64,000 nt of DNA from Tumebacillus lacus. GTDB taxonomy: Bacteria; Bacillota; Bacilli; Tumebacillales; Tumebacillaceae. The stretch covers positions 620,001-684,000 of the forward strand of contig NZ_JAPMLT010000001.1 in the NCBI RefSeq assembly GCF_026410385.1, written 5' to 3'. A program made the translations under genes and the position numbers. Every line of letters starts with the position of its first letter. Position 1 is the first letter of the stretch. Below are positions 15,767 to 25,188 of this stretch, piece by piece. The notes beneath the pieces were generated by a model, which was not told where the DNA came from, made no database searches, and worked only from the letters and a program-made list of their open reading frames with translations.

Positions 15767-17053
15767 TTAGACCCAACCGCGCAGTTGGCAAGCTTCTGCC
15801 ATCCGGCGGGTGCCCACCATGTAGGCGGCGAGACGCATGTCGATCTTGCGCAGCTTCGCCGTTTCGTAAACGGAGTGGAACGATCCGGACATGATCTTTT
15901 GCAGACGAGCGTCCACCTCTTCCGCGCTCCAGTAGAACCCTTGGTTGTTCTGGACCCACTCGAAGTAGGAGACGATAACGCCGCCTGCGTTTGCCACGAC
16001 GTCCGGCACGAGCAGGATGCCGCGGTCGGAGAGGATCTTCGTCGCTTCATTCGTGGTCGGACCGTTGGCCGCTTCGACGACGATCTTGGCTTTGATATCG
16101 TTGGCGTTGCGAGCGGTGATCTGGTTTTCAATCGCCGCCGGCACGAGGATATCGCAGTCGAGTTCCAGCAGTTCTTGGTTGGTGATCGTGTTTTTGTACA
16201 GCTTGGTGACCGTCCCGAAGGAGTCGCGACGATCCAGCAGATATTCAATATCGAGACCGTTCGGGTCGTGAAGGCCGCCGTATGCGTCCGAGATCCCGAC
16301 GACTTTTGCTCCTGCGTCATGCATGAACTTGGCCAGGTAGCCGCCTGCATTGCCGAAGCCTTGGACGACGACACGAGCGTCTTTGAGCTCGATGCCTTTG
16401 ACTTTCGCTGCTTCTTCAATCGCGATCGCCACACCGCGCGCGGTGGAGGATTCACGACCGTAGGAGCCGCCGAGCACGAGCGGTTTGCCCGTAATAAAGC
16501 CCGGTGCGTCAAATTCGCGGATGCGGGAGTATTCGTCCATCATCCACGCCATCGATTGGGAGTTCGTAAAGACGTCCGGTGCCGGAATGTCTTTGGTCGG
16601 GCCGACGATCTGCGAGATCGCGCGCACATAGCCGCGGCACAGGCGCTCTGTCTCGCGGAACGACATCTCACGCGGGTCGCAGATGATGCCGCCTTTGCCG
16701 CCGCCGTAGGGCAGGTTGGCAATGCCGCACTTGATGCTCATCCAGACTGCCAGCGCTTTGACCTCGTCCTCGGTCACTTCCGGGTGGAAGCGAATCCCGC
16801 CTTTGGTCGGGCCTACCGCGTCGTTGTGCTGCGCACGGTACCCGGTGAACACGCGTACAGTTCCGTCGTCCATGCGGACCGGAATCCGCACGGTCAGGAC
16901 ACGCAGCGGTTCTTTCAGCAGTTCAAACATTTCATCGCCGTATCCGAGCTTATTCAGGGCATCCTTGATGACCAATTGAGTGCTGGTCAGAACGTTTAAA
17001 TTCTCGACCGGCTCATCTTTGGTTGCATTCGATGTAACATCTTGGCTATTCAA
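15767..17053 (-). CDS. gudB: NAD-type glutamate dehydrogenase
   Basis: A 428-residue hexameric enzyme that oxidises glutamate to 2-oxoglutarate and ammonia. The catalytic lysine region PYGGGKGGI is near residue 122 and the nucleotide-binding [10 protein letters not shown] near 240. The active-site segment around [19 protein letters not shown] shows no small duplication of the type that silences B. subtilis gudB, so it should be active. A TTG start at 17053 with AAAGGTGG upstream is used. It converges with ansA and shares its terminator. Confidence 0.93.
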   Translation of the reverse strand: MNSQDVTSNATKDEPVENLNVLTSTQLVIKDALNKLGYGDEMFELLKEPLRVLTVRIPVRMDDGTVRVFTGYRAQHNDAVGPTKGGIRFHPEVTEDEVKALAVWMSIKCGIANLPYGGGKGGIICDPREMSFRETERLCRGYVRAISQIVGPTKDIPAPDVFTNSQSMAWMMDEYSRIREFDAPGFITGKPLVLGGSYGRESSTARGVAIAIEEAAKVKGIELKDARVVVQGFGNAGGYLAKFMHDAGAKVVGISDAYGGLHDPNGLDIEYLLDRRDSFGTVTKLYKNTITNQELLELDCDILVPAAIENQITARNANDIKAKIVVEAANGPTTNEATKILSDRGILLVPDVVANAGGVIVSYFEWVQNNQGFYWSAEEVDARLQKIMSGSFHSVYETAKLRKIDMRLAAYMVGTRRMAEACQLRGWV

Positions 17054-17117
17054 GTCGACTCAACCACCTTTGAACAATTGAGAGGTTTGTGAACCCCCAA
17101 CCAATATACACCTAAGC

Positions 17118-17205
17118 GTATTCCTTGGCTAGAGGGGGTAGCACCCGTCTCGCTCGAAAGATCAAGATACGAGTCCATATTTTGGACTGAAGGCCAAGGA
17201 GCACC
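17118..17205 (-). promoter_or_regulatory. Hairpin-rich leader upstream of gudB
   Basis: A perfect hairpin AGTCCA/TGGACT (17172-17188) lies inside a longer arm made by CCTTGGC and GCCAAGG. A -10-like TATATT follows nearer the gene. No riboswitch family was recognised, so this may be a terminator of the preceding small gene or a regulatory leader. Confidence 0.35.
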
Positions 17206-17206
17206 C

Positions 17207-17395
17207 TCAGAGTGTTCCGTTCGCCCTCGGTTCGCCCTCGTCCTCAAAATCATCCGGGGAGTCGACGGCGACCAGTTCTTCCTCGTAGCCCCGTGCTGCT
17301 GCCGGGACGTCTTCCGGCGCATCGTCCGGGTTGTCAAACGCGATCAGATCTTCTTTGCCACCGTCCTTGCGTGTGATTGCGTTAAAGGGTTTCAT
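17207..17395 (-). CDS. Small acidic hypothetical protein
   Basis: A 62-residue protein, strongly acidic (many Asp/Glu), with two similar blocks: KEDLIAFDNPDDAPED and EELVAVDSPDDFEDE. The internal repeat suggests a short duplicated binding segment. AGGGGG is 9 bases before the ATG. The longer frame up to 17512 crosses the metC terminator and is rejected. No membrane segment. It lies upstream of gudB on the same strand, but no function is implied. Confidence 0.6.
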   Translation of the reverse strand: MKPFNAITRKDGGKEDLIAFDNPDDAPEDVPAAARGYEEELVAVDSPDDFEDEGEPRANGTL

Positions 17396-17495
17396 GTTCG
17401 GGTTCCCCCTTTTCTCGTATCGGTTTTCACAGACAGTGTGCCCATTTTCACGTTCTGTCACCCGGCGCACCCTCGCCACGATCCCCTTTCTTCCT

Positions 17496-17535
17496 AAAAA
17501 AGAGCAACCCAAACCTCGGCAGGTTCAGGTTGCTC
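17496..17535 (-). terminator. Terminator of the metI-metC operon
   Basis: GAGCAACC and GGTTGCTC form the outer stem (17502-17535), AACCT/AGGTT pairing extends it, and six T follow on the minus strand. Confidence 0.85.
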
Positions 17536-17543
17536 CACTGTTG

Positions 17544-18701
17544 CTAGCGCAGGCCTTGCTCCAGGTCGGCGATCAGGTCGTCCGGATCTTCCAGTCCGAC
17601 CGACAGACGCAGCAGGCCGTCGGTGATGCCCCGGCGATGACGTTCCGGCTCCGGCATCGCCGCGTGCGACATTGTCCGCGGGTAGGACAAGATCGTCTCC
17701 ACCGCCCCGAGCGACACCGCATAGATCGGCAGCGTCACCCGCGAGGCCAGCCGTTTCGCCCGCTCGCCGCTGCCGACGTCGAACGACAGCACCGCGCCGT
17801 AACCGTCCGCTTGCGCTTTGTGCACCGCATGGCCCGGATGATCGGTCAGACCGGGGTAGTACACGTGCGCGATGTCTTCCCGTCCGCGCAGCCATTTCGC
17901 GATCTTTTCCGCGCCTGCCGACGACGCGTCCAGACGCACCTTCAGCGTCTTCAGCCCGCGCTGAAGCAAGAAGCAGTCTTGCGGTCCGAGGATGCCGCCG
18001 GTCGCATTTTGCAAAAATTTGAGCCGCTTGCCGAGCCCCTCGTCTTTGGTGACGGTGAGACCGGCCACCACATCGGAGTGGCCGCCGAGGAACTTCGTCG
18101 CGCTGTGCACGACGACGTCGATGCCGAGTTCCAGCGGGCGTTGCAGGTACGGCGTCATAAATGTGTTGTCGACGATAGAGATCAGACCATGCTCGCGGGC
18201 GATCTGTGCGGCCGCCTTCAGGTCGATGATGCGGATCGTCGGATTGGACGGCGTCTCAAGGATCAAGCCTTTTGTATTCGGACGAATCGCCGCTCGGATG
18301 CGGTCCGGATCGGTCGCGTCAACAAACGTCGTCTCGATCCCCATCCGATTGAACACCTGCGTCAACGCGCGGTAGGTGCCGCCGTAGATATCATCGCAGG
18401 CGATCAGATGGTCGCCCGCCGAGAAGAGCATCAGCGACGCAGTGATCGCGGCCATGCCCGACGAGAACGCCAGCGCATGCGTACCGCCTTCCAGCGCCGC
18501 CACCTGCCCTTGCAACGCATCGCGCGACGGATTGCCCGAGCGGGCGTAGTCGTACAGCGGCGGGTTTTCCACGTCGTCCTGATGATAGGTCGACGTCTGG
18601 TAGATCGGGATCGCCGCCGCACCGTGCACCGGATCGATCTCATGGCCCGTGTGCAGCAGGCGGGTGGCAAACCGAATGTCTTTCCCTTGGTCCTCGCTCA
18701 T
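17544..18701 (-). CDS. metC: Cystathionine beta-lyase
   Basis: A 385-residue PLP enzyme of the Cys/Met metabolism family that splits cystathionine into homocysteine, pyruvate and ammonia. The PLP lysine is in HSATKFLGGHSD near residue 198, and the C-terminal YAVSLGAVETILSYP and GITDGLLRLSVG segments closely resemble B. subtilis MetC (YjcJ). Its ATG overlaps the metI stop by 4 bases (ATGA), so translation is coupled. The pair lies behind a SAM-I riboswitch, which fits methionine biosynthesis rather than reverse transsulfuration. Confidence 0.88.
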   Translation of the reverse strand: MSEDQGKDIRFATRLLHTGHEIDPVHGAAAIPIYQTSTYHQDDVENPPLYDYARSGNPSRDALQGQVAALEGGTHALAFSSGMAAITASLMLFSAGDHLIACDDIYGGTYRALTQVFNRMGIETTFVDATDPDRIRAAIRPNTKGLILETPSNPTIRIIDLKAAAQIAREHGLISIVDNTFMTPYLQRPLELGIDVVVHSATKFLGGHSDVVAGLTVTKDEGLGKRLKFLQNATGGILGPQDCFLLQRGLKTLKVRLDASSAGAEKIAKWLRGREDIAHVYYPGLTDHPGHAVHKAQADGYGAVLSFDVGSGERAKRLASRVTLPIYAVSLGAVETILSYPRTMSHAAMPEPERHRRGITDGLLRLSVGLEDPDDLIADLEQGLR

Positions 18702-19873
18702 CCTTGCACCTCCTCTGTTGTGCGAACGGCCGCTTCTGCCGCGGTGATCGCGCCTTGCAGATCTTCAATCAAATCTTCATAATGTTCGATCCCCACAGAC
18801 AGGCGTAGCAGCGTGTCGGTCACACCGACGCTCTCCCGGATCTCCTGCGGGATGTCAAAGTGCGTCTGTTTGGACGGATAGGTGATCAGCGACTCCACCC
18901 CGCCGAGCGACTCCGCAAAGGTGATCAGTTGCAGATGCTCGAGGAACGGACCGACCAGTTCCTCCGAACGCAGATCGAACGACAGCATGCCGCCGTATCC
19001 CTTGGCCTGCGCGATCTGGATGTCGCGTCCTTCGTGCCCTTCAAGGCCCGGGTAGTAGACCTTTTTCACCGCCGGATGCGTGGTCAGCCATTTGGCGACC
19101 AACATCGCGTTTTCCTGATGGCGGTCCATGCGCAGGCCGAGCGTCTTCATCCCTCTCATCATCAGCCAGCAGTCATGCGGACCAAGCGTCGCCCCGATGG
19201 AGTTTTGCAGAAAATACACCCGCTCTGCCAACGCTTCTTCACGCGCCACCGCAAGTCCTGCCAGCACGTCGTTGTGCCCGCCGAGATACTTCGTCGCGCT
19301 GTGCACCACGAGGTCCGCCCCGAGGTCGAGCGGTCGTTGCAAGTACGGCGACATGAACGTGTTGTCGATGATCGAGATCAAGCCGTACCGCTCGCAGATC
19401 TCCACGATGCCCCGGATGTCGGTGATTCTCACGGTCGGATTGGTCGGCGTTTCCACAAAGATCGCCTTTGTGTTGGCCTGCACCGCCCGTTCGACCGCTG
19501 CCAGATCGCCGGTGTCCACAAGCGTCGAGGTGATGCCCTGCTTCGGCAGGATCTGTTCAATCAGGCGGTAGGTGCCGCCGTAGAGGTCGTGGGAGAGGAT
19601 CAAGTGATCGCCTTGCTCAAACAGCCCGAACAAGCAAGAGATCGCCGCCATCCCCGATGCAAATGCAAAGCCGCGGAACCCGCCTTCCAGCGCGGCAATC
19701 GCATCCTCCAGCGTCTGACGGGTCGGATTTTTCGTACGGGCGTAGTCAAAGCCGGTGCTCTGACCAAACCCCGGGTGACCAAACGTGGTCGACATATGAA
19801 TCGGGGTGGAAACCGCCCCCGTCTTTACGTCCGTTTTGTTGCCGATCTGGGCCAGTCTGGTGTCGATATGCAT
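18698..19873 (-). CDS. metI: Cystathionine gamma-synthase
   Basis: A 391-residue PLP enzyme that joins an activated homoserine with cysteine to form cystathionine. The start MHIDTRLAQIGNKTD, the TGFDYARTKNPTRQ motif and the PLP lysine in HSATKYLGGHND resemble B. subtilis MetI (YjcI). The ATG at 19873 is preferred since AAGGAG lies about 10 bases upstream. A GTG at 19900 overlaps that site. It is the first gene after the SAM-I riboswitch and is coupled to metC by a 4-base overlap. Confidence 0.9.
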   Translation of the reverse strand: MHIDTRLAQIGNKTDVKTGAVSTPIHMSTTFGHPGFGQSTGFDYARTKNPTRQTLEDAIAALEGGFRGFAFASGMAAISCLFGLFEQGDHLILSHDLYGGTYRLIEQILPKQGITSTLVDTGDLAAVERAVQANTKAIFVETPTNPTVRITDIRGIVEICERYGLISIIDNTFMSPYLQRPLDLGADLVVHSATKYLGGHNDVLAGLAVAREEALAERVYFLQNSIGATLGPHDCWLMMRGMKTLGLRMDRHQENAMLVAKWLTTHPAVKKVYYPGLEGHEGRDIQIAQAKGYGGMLSFDLRSEELVGPFLEHLQLITFAESLGGVESLITYPSKQTHFDIPQEIRESVGVTDTLLRLSVGIEHYEDLIEDLQGAITAAEAAVRTTEEVQG

Positions 19874-19905
19874 GTGTATCGCGCTCCTTTTTTGTGTCAC
19901 CTAGC

Positions 19906-19935
19906 AAAAAGACCTCTCTCCTGAGGAGAAAGGCC
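19906..19935 (-). terminator. Riboswitch-controlled terminator before metI
   Basis: GGCCTTTCTCC and GGAGAGAGGTC pair over 11 positions with two G-T pairs, followed by five T. It is the expression platform of the SAM-I aptamer. Confidence 0.88.
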
Positions 19936-19967
19936 TGTATACGCGTAGACGCAAAAAAGGGCACTTT

Positions 19968-20100
19968 CTCTCATCTCTCAGAGCGCTGCTTGCAGCGCTC
20001 TGCAGGAATTGGCACCGTGCATCTGAAAAAATCAAAAACGTGTCAGATGCCGGTTGCCGGGCTTCATCGGGCCAGTCCCTCCGCCTACTCTGGATAAGAG
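19968..20100 (-). promoter_or_regulatory. SAM-I (S-box) riboswitch
   Basis: Minus-strand sequence shows the S-box signatures in order: P1 strand CTCTTATC (20093-20100), AGAGTAGGCGGAGGGACTGG, CCCGATGAAGCCCGGCAACC, GGTGCCAATTCCTGC and closing GATGAGAG (19968-19975). P1 strands pair over eight positions. S-adenosylmethionine binding is expected to favour the terminator at 19906-19935 and switch off metI-metC. Confidence 0.96.
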
Positions 20101-20270
20101 TGTCTTATTGCTGGTATGTAATTGGTTGGCTTGCTGATGTTTCCACTTTATCTTGACGAACCGAACGTTGTCAAGGGGTAATTTCCCTGACATAGCCCCC
20201 CTGCCGGAACGGAGACAATAGACCTGCAGACAAGTAGGAGATCCTGCCCACGGAGAAAGGACTGAACACG

Positions 20271-21548
20271 ATGGAAGCTGCCAAGTCGAAGATACATTTC
20301 TTGCCTCTGTTTGCATTGGCGACCGTGCCCTTGATCATGGTGCTCGGGAACTCGATGTTGATCCCGATCCTGCCCACGATGCAGGAGGAGATCGGCATTT
20401 CCAAGTTTCAGGCGAGCCTTGTGATCACCCTCTTCTCCGTTCCAGCCGGGATCATCATCCCGCTCGCCGGATTTTTATCGGACCGCTACACACGGAAAGT
20501 CGTCATCGTCCCCGCCCTCTTGCTCTACGGCGCGGGAGGGGTGGTCGCCGGGATCGCCGCTTGGTTGCTCGACAACCCGTACTGGCTGATCATGACCGGC
20601 CGCGTGTTGCAAGGCATCGGCGCTGCCGGCACCGCACCGATTGCGATGGCGCTGGCCGGCGACATCTGGAGCGGCGCATCCCGCGCCAAATCGCTCGGTC
20701 TGATCGAGGCGGCCAACGGATTTGGCAAGGTGGTCTCGCCGATCCTCGGTGTGCTGATCGCCTTCATCGTCTGGTACGCGGCGTTCTTCGCCTTTCCGGT
20801 CATCTGCGTGGTCGCGGCCGCGTTGGTCTACTTTTTTGTTAAAGAGCCGAAAAAGACCGGTCCGAAACAGACGGTCAAAGAGTACCTCTCCGCTTTAAAA
20901 AAGACCTTTAAGAAAGAATACAAATGGCTGCTCACCGCTTATCTTGCCGGTTCGGCTGCCCTCTTTATCCTGTTTGGTGTTCTGTTCTATATCGCGCAGA
21001 TCCTGGAAGAAACCTACAAAGTCGAAGGTCTGATGCGCGGTCTGATCCTCTCGGTGCCGCTGCTGGCGATGTGCACTACCTCCTACATCACCGGTTCGAA
21101 GATCAAGAAAAAGCTCAATCTGATGAAAATTCTGATCATCACCGGGCTCACACTGATCGGTGCACCGCTGATCGCAGCCGCCTTTTTCACCAACCCGTAC
21201 GTCTCGCTCGGCCTGCTCGTGATCTCCGGGATCGGCACCGGTCTCGTGTTGCCGTGTCTGAACACCCTGATCACGTCGGCGGTGGAAAAAGAAGAGCGCG
21301 GCGCGGTCACCTCGCTGTACGGCTCGGTTCGCTTCCTCGGCGTGGCGGCGGGACCGCCGATCTTTGGCGCGCTGATGGACACGCCGAAGATCATGTTCTT
21401 CACGATGGCCGGTCTGTCGATCTTTTGCGCCGTGCTGGCGTTCTTCCTGATCAACCCGGGCAGCGGCAAGAAAAAAGGCGACGGCGACAAATACAAGAAG
21501 ATCGAATGGGATCGCAAGACATTGGCACGGAACAGAGCGCGGGCGTAA
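20271..21548 (+). CDS. MFS transporter
   Basis: A 425-residue protein with 12 predicted membrane segments. The loop 2-3 signature appears as GFLSDRYTRKVV near residue 65 and GRVLQGIGAAGTAPIAMALAG near 110 resembles motif C of drug/H+ antiporters. A charged tail of about 30 residues ends the protein. It is read in the same direction as the phosphosulfolactate synthase 59 bases downstream. In B. subtilis an MFS gene (yitG) also accompanies yitD, so export of a sulfolactate-related compound is possible, but multidrug efflux is the alternative. Confidence 0.82.
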   Translation: MEAAKSKIHFLPLFALATVPLIMVLGNSMLIPILPTMQEEIGISKFQASLVITLFSVPAGIIIPLAGFLSDRYTRKVVIVPALLLYGAGGVVAGIAAWLLDNPYWLIMTGRVLQGIGAAGTAPIAMALAGDIWSGASRAKSLGLIEAANGFGKVVSPILGVLIAFIVWYAAFFAFPVICVVAAALVYFFVKEPKKTGPKQTVKEYLSALKKTFKKEYKWLLTAYLAGSAALFILFGVLFYIAQILEETYKVEGLMRGLILSVPLLAMCTTSYITGSKIKKKLNLMKILIITGLTLIGAPLIAAAFFTNPYVSLGLLVISGIGTGLVLPCLNTLITSAVEKEERGAVTSLYGSVRFLGVAAGPPIFGALMDTPKIMFFTMAGLSIFCAVLAFFLINPGSGKKKGDGDKYKKIEWDRKTLARNRARA

Positions 21549-21607
21549 CCAGTCGCCCGCCTCTTTGCATAGGATGAAGGAGCCTACTACCGAAAGGAGT
21601 CGAAGGT

Positions 21608-22426
21608 ATGCAGCGTTCCTCATCCGAGCGTGACGTCCGCGTCCGAGCGTGGGATGATCTTCTCCACGACCCGATCCCGGGTCGCATCGCCAAACCGCGA
21701 ACGGAACACGGCTTGACCATGCTGATCGACACAGGCCTTGGGTTGCAAGAGACTCGCGACCTGATCGAACTGGCCTCTCCCTATATCGACTACCTCAAGC
21801 TCGGATTCGGCACTTCCAAGCTGTATCCAGCGACCGTGCTCGCCGACAAGATTCGCCTGTTGCATGAGCATCAGATCAACGTCTACCCGGGCGGCACCTT
21901 CCTTGAAACCGCGATTTTGCAGAACAAATGGGAGCCTTTTCTCGACCGGTGTCTGCAACTGGGCATGCGAACGGTCGAAGTTTCGGACGGCACGATCACC
22001 TTGTCGCCGGAACTGCGCCGCCGGATCATCCGCGAGGCCAAACGTCTCGGTTTTCACGTCTTTACCGAAGTGGGCAAAAAGGAAAACGGCGCGATGCTCC
22101 CCGTCGATGTCCAGTTGCAGATGATCGAAGCGGATCTGGAGTCGGGCGCCACCAACGTGATCATCGAAGGCCGTGAATCGGGCAAGGCGGTCGGCCTCTT
22201 CAATGAGGACGGCACGCTGCGCCGCGATGATTTTGACGCGCTGGTCGAGCAGTTGCCTCACCCGTCCCGACTGATCTGGGAAGCCCCGCTCAAAAGCCAG
22301 CAGATCGAGCTGATCCACACGTTCGGACCCAATGTCAATCTGGGCAACATCAACCCGCGCGACACGATCTCTCTGGAAGCGTTGCGCTGCGGGCTGCGCA
22401 GCGACACCCTGCGGAATACGCTGTAG
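21608..22426 (+). CDS. Phosphosulfolactate synthase (ComA/YitD family)
   Basis: A 272-residue TIM-barrel enzyme adding sulfite to phosphoenolpyruvate. Family signatures include [14 protein letters not shown] near residue 60, [12 protein letters not shown] near 88, EVSDGTITL near 120 and the C-terminal [13 protein letters not shown] and NLGNINPRD segments. In bacilli the YitD family makes precursors of 3-sulfolactate, an abundant forespore solute; in archaea it serves coenzyme M. Genes for the phosphatase and dehydrogenase steps are not in the window. AAAGGAGTCGAAGGT precedes the ATG. Confidence 0.92.
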   Translation: MQRSSSERDVRVRAWDDLLHDPIPGRIAKPRTEHGLTMLIDTGLGLQETRDLIELASPYIDYLKLGFGTSKLYPATVLADKIRLLHEHQINVYPGGTFLETAILQNKWEPFLDRCLQLGMRTVEVSDGTITLSPELRRRIIREAKRLGFHVFTEVGKKENGAMLPVDVQLQMIEADLESGATNVIIEGRESGKAVGLFNEDGTLRRDDFDALVEQLPHPSRLIWEAPLKSQQIELIHTFGPNVNLGNINPRDTISLEALRCGLRSDTLRNTL

Positions 22427-22436
22427 AGGGTCTACC

Positions 22437-22481
22437 TGTCCACTCGCGTCCATATACATGGAGTGACTACGCATGTGGACA
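22437..22481 (+). repeat. Nested inverted repeats before DUF441 gene
   Basis: GTCCAC (22437 side) pairs with GTGGAC near 22481, and TCCAT-ATAC-ATGGA forms an inner hairpin. There is no T run. It may be a leader structure or a weak terminator. Confidence 0.35.
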
Positions 22482-22494
22482 GGAGGGCACCTTT

Positions 22495-22950
22495 GTGGCC
22501 GGTGAGATCATCTTGGTGGTGTTGATCATAATTGGGATTGTCGGCAGGGCCAGCATCTTGGCCACCGCCGCCAGTTTTTTGCTCATCTTGAAACTGCTCA
22601 GCCTGCAGCGGTATTTTCCGTCGCTGGAGCGGCGCGGGTTGGAACTGGGCCTGCTCTTTCTGATGATCTCGGTGCTGGTGCCGCTGGTCAACGGCAAGAT
22701 CGGCACCAAAGACCTGCTGACCACGTTCGTCTCCATCGGCGGGATCTGCGCTCTGCTCGGCGGCATCATCGCCACCTATGTGAACGGCCAAGGGCTGTAC
22801 ATGCTGAAAATGGAGCCGGAGCTGATGATGGGTCTGGTGATCGGGTCGGTGCTTGGCATCGTCTTTTTGAAAGGCATCCCGGTCGGCCCTCTGATGGCCG
22901 CTGCGATTGCCGCGATGCTGATGAAACTCGTGTCGATGGTGACGAAATGA
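22495..22950 (+). CDS. DUF441 family membrane protein
   Basis: A 151-residue protein with four or five hydrophobic segments. The pattern of two similar halves with GxxGRASIL near the start and a closing [19 protein letters not shown] segment is that of DUF441 (YtwI-like) proteins, which have no known function. It starts at GTG with GGAGGG about 9 bases upstream. It follows the sulfolactate gene on the same strand and ends before a bidirectional terminator. Confidence 0.85.
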   Translation: MAGEIILVVLIIIGIVGRASILATAASFLLILKLLSLQRYFPSLERRGLELGLLFLMISVLVPLVNGKIGTKDLLTTFVSIGGICALLGGIIATYVNGQGLYMLKMEPELMMGLVIGSVLGIVFLKGIPVGPLMAAAIAAMLMKLVSMVTK

Positions 22951-22963
22951 AAAACGAACACAG

Positions 22964-22999
22964 AAAAAAACCCTTCTGCCGAGGCAGGAGGGCTTTTTT
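22964..22999. terminator. Bidirectional terminator
   Basis: AAACCCTTCTGCC and GGCAGGAGGGCTTTTTT form a stem with T runs on both strands, between the converging DUF441 and MecA-family genes. Confidence 0.8.
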
Positions 23000-23021
23000 G
23001 ATCACGTATTTAGGTGGGTGA

Positions 23022-23633
23022 CTACTTTTGCAGCGGGAAATGAGCAATGATCGTCGGGATCGCATTCCCGTCCATCACTCGTTTGCCATATTCATCGAGC
23101 ATCGCCTTTGTCGTCGACGACAGCTCGCCATACTCATGCAGGATCGACCAGAACGTGTCGTACATCTCTTCGCCGATCTCTTCTTCATCGAAGAACAGGT
23201 GATAGCGCCCTCTGTAATGATACAGCGTGCCGCCGACACCTTCATACTGAGCGAGCGAATGAGCTGCGCGAATCACATCTTCCAAGTCTTGAAACACGAA
23301 GGTAAACGCGCCAAACGGGTCGGGAGTTTCTGTATCCAGTTCCAGTTCCTCCTCGTCCAGCACCGCCTCTCGCTCCACCGAGTTCGGAAGTCCCGGCAGT
23401 CGGGTGACGACCACCACGACGCCTTCGGTCGGCATTGTGAACGCTTCCACAGCGACCGGGCCGCCGACTTCGAAACCGACTTCGAGGTAGGCGTGTTCCA
23501 TCATGTCCCAGAACAACTCCTGCACCTTGCGACCGTTTTGCCAGATCTCGTCGCGTTCAATGCCACGTTCATCGAGGTCGTCGTACGTGATGAAGATACG
23601 TACCTTGTTGTCTGCGATCCTCTCTACGCGCAT
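23022..23633 (-). CDS. ypbH: ClpC adaptor protein, MecA/YpbH family
   Basis: A 203-residue adaptor that delivers substrates to the ClpC unfoldase. The N-terminal substrate domain reads MRVERIADNKVRIFITYDDL and continues with WQNGRKVQELFWDMM. It resembles YpbH more than MecA of B. subtilis, and an acidic linker near residue 95 leads to the C-terminal ClpC-binding domain. The ATG at 23633 is chosen over one 42 bases upstream because family proteins begin at this MR. An 8-bp inverted repeat lies upstream at 23675-23704. Confidence 0.88.
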   Translation of the reverse strand: MRVERIADNKVRIFITYDDLDERGIERDEIWQNGRKVQELFWDMMEHAYLEVGFEVGGPVAVEAFTMPTEGVVVVVTRLPGLPNSVEREAVLDEEELELDTETPDPFGAFTFVFQDLEDVIRAAHSLAQYEGVGGTLYHYRGRYHLFFDEEEIGEEMYDTFWSILHEYGELSSTTKAMLDEYGKRVMDGNAIPTIIAHFPLQK

Positions 23634-23674
23634 TCTCCTCACTCCTTCGCAGAGAGATTGGTGTTTCATGGACA

Positions 23675-23704
23675 ATCATACTCGAACAATCAAAAAAGTA
23701 TGAT
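23675..23704. promoter_or_regulatory. Inverted repeat upstream of the MecA-family gene
   Basis: ATCATACT (23675-23682) and AGTATGAT (23697-23704) are perfect complements 14 bases apart, in the promoter region of the gene ending leftward. An operator is possible; no regulator is implied. Confidence 0.4.
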
Positions 23705-23787
23705 ACCTATTCATTATGCAATGGAGGGCACCATCGTTCTGTAAGCATGGTCACTTTCGAGAATCGAGGGCGTGCGCGAAGAGCGGT

Positions 23788-25173
23788 TTACTTGGCCAGT
23801 TCGTAGATCGCGTTGGCATAGATCTTCGCACAGCGGATCAAATTTTCGACCGGCCAGTGCTCATCTTTTTGGTGCGCCGTCTCCGTCTCGCCCGGGAACA
23901 GCGCTCCAAACGCCACCGCATTCGGGATTGCCCGGGCATAGGTACCGCCGCCGATGGTCAAAGGTTCAGCACGCTCCCCGACCTCCGCTTCGTAGACGGC
24001 GAGCAATTTTTGCACGATCTCCGAGTCTTTCGGCACATAGAGCGGCTTCATGTTGACGTCCGCCGACAGCTCGACCCGATAGCCGGCCGGAGTGAGCGTT
24101 TCCCGCACGAGATCCATCAGCCCGGTATCGGTCTGATCCACCGGGAAGCGCAGATTGAAGGAAAATACCGCCTGCTCTTCGTCGACTTTTGCGATGCCAA
24201 GGTTGGACGTCAGCGGTCCGGTCACCTCGCAGGTCATCTCCACGCCGATCGTGGCCCCTGCCGGATCGACCTGTCCGAGAAACTGCCACAGGTCCGGCTC
24301 GGCCGTCGGAAGCGCAGCAAGCAATCGCCCCGCGTGCACCACCGCGTTGACTCCGTTGGCCGGCACCATCGAGTGGGCCGCCAGCCCTTCGACCGTCAAG
24401 GTGATGTCCCGGCCGTTCGTCTGAATGTCTGCCAGAATACCCTGTTGCTCCGCCGTCTGTCGCAGCGTGGCCGCGATCTCCGTCGCGTCGCCCGTTTGCA
24501 CCGTCAGTTGCACGAGGCAGTGATCCGGCACCATATTGATCCGCGACCCGCCCGTCAGTTCCCGCACGCGCACGGCTGCCGCATCCTGCGACTGACGCGA
24601 CTTGACCAGGTCAAAGCACAAGATCCCCTTTTCCGCATAAATCAGCGGAAAGTCGGCATCTGGCGTAAATCCGCCGACGGGCAACGGCTCTTTTGCAAAA
24701 TAATGATCCATGCACTGCCAGTTCGTCTCTTCATCGAGGCCGAAGATCATCCGCACCTTGCGCTGCAGCGGCAGTCCGGACTCCAGCACGGCAAACAGCC
24801 CAAACAGCGCCGCCATCGCCGGGCCTTTGTCGTCGATGGCACCGCGCGCATAGATCTTGCCGTCGTGAATCTCCGCCCCGAACGGCGGGTACGTCCAACC
24901 GGAGCCGACAGGAACGACGTCGAGATGTGCCAGGACGGCCACATAGTCGTCGCCTTCGCCCGCTTCGATGTGCCCGGCGTATCCGTCCACATTTTTCACC
25001 GTCAGACCGCGTTCACGACCGAGATCCAACACATAATCCAACGCCTGTGCGCACCCCGGTCCGAACGGTTGCTCCGGCCCGCTCGCCGGGCCCCCCACCG
25101 AGTTGATGCGCAGAATCCCCTGCGTGGCAGCGATGATCTCCTCGCGATGCTGGTCGATCCAGTTTGCAAACAT
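23788..25173 (-). CDS. pepV: Dipeptidase PepV (M20 family)
   Basis: A 461-residue cytoplasmic zinc dipeptidase. Metal-site motifs are clear: VLAHLDVVPVG with the first His near residue 83, RGAIDDKGP near 114, FGLDEETNWQ near 149 and DADFPLIYAEKG near 175. The lid domain follows and a C-terminal GGGTYARAIPNA carries the last ligands. Length matches Lactobacillus and Bacillus PepV. It is the third gene of a leftward ccpA-dehydrogenase-pepV set, 15 bases after its neighbour. Confidence 0.92.
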   Translation of the reverse strand: MFANWIDQHREEIIAATQGILRINSVGGPASGPEQPFGPGCAQALDYVLDLGRERGLTVKNVDGYAGHIEAGEGDDYVAVLAHLDVVPVGSGWTYPPFGAEIHDGKIYARGAIDDKGPAMAALFGLFAVLESGLPLQRKVRMIFGLDEETNWQCMDHYFAKEPLPVGGFTPDADFPLIYAEKGILCFDLVKSRQSQDAAAVRVRELTGGSRINMVPDHCLVQLTVQTGDATEIAATLRQTAEQQGILADIQTNGRDITLTVEGLAAHSMVPANGVNAVVHAGRLLAALPTAEPDLWQFLGQVDPAGATIGVEMTCEVTGPLTSNLGIAKVDEEQAVFSFNLRFPVDQTDTGLMDLVRETLTPAGYRVELSADVNMKPLYVPKDSEIVQKLLAVYEAEVGERAEPLTIGGGTYARAIPNAVAFGALFPGETETAHQKDEHWPVENLIRCAKIYANAIYELAK

Positions 25174-25188
25174 GTCGCCGTGCTCCTT

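Noticed and set aside
17054-17206. Riboswitch ahead of gudB
   Set aside because: Hairpins are present but no conserved core of any known riboswitch could be recognised, and no terminator or sequestering helix is obvious; kept only as a low-confidence leader.
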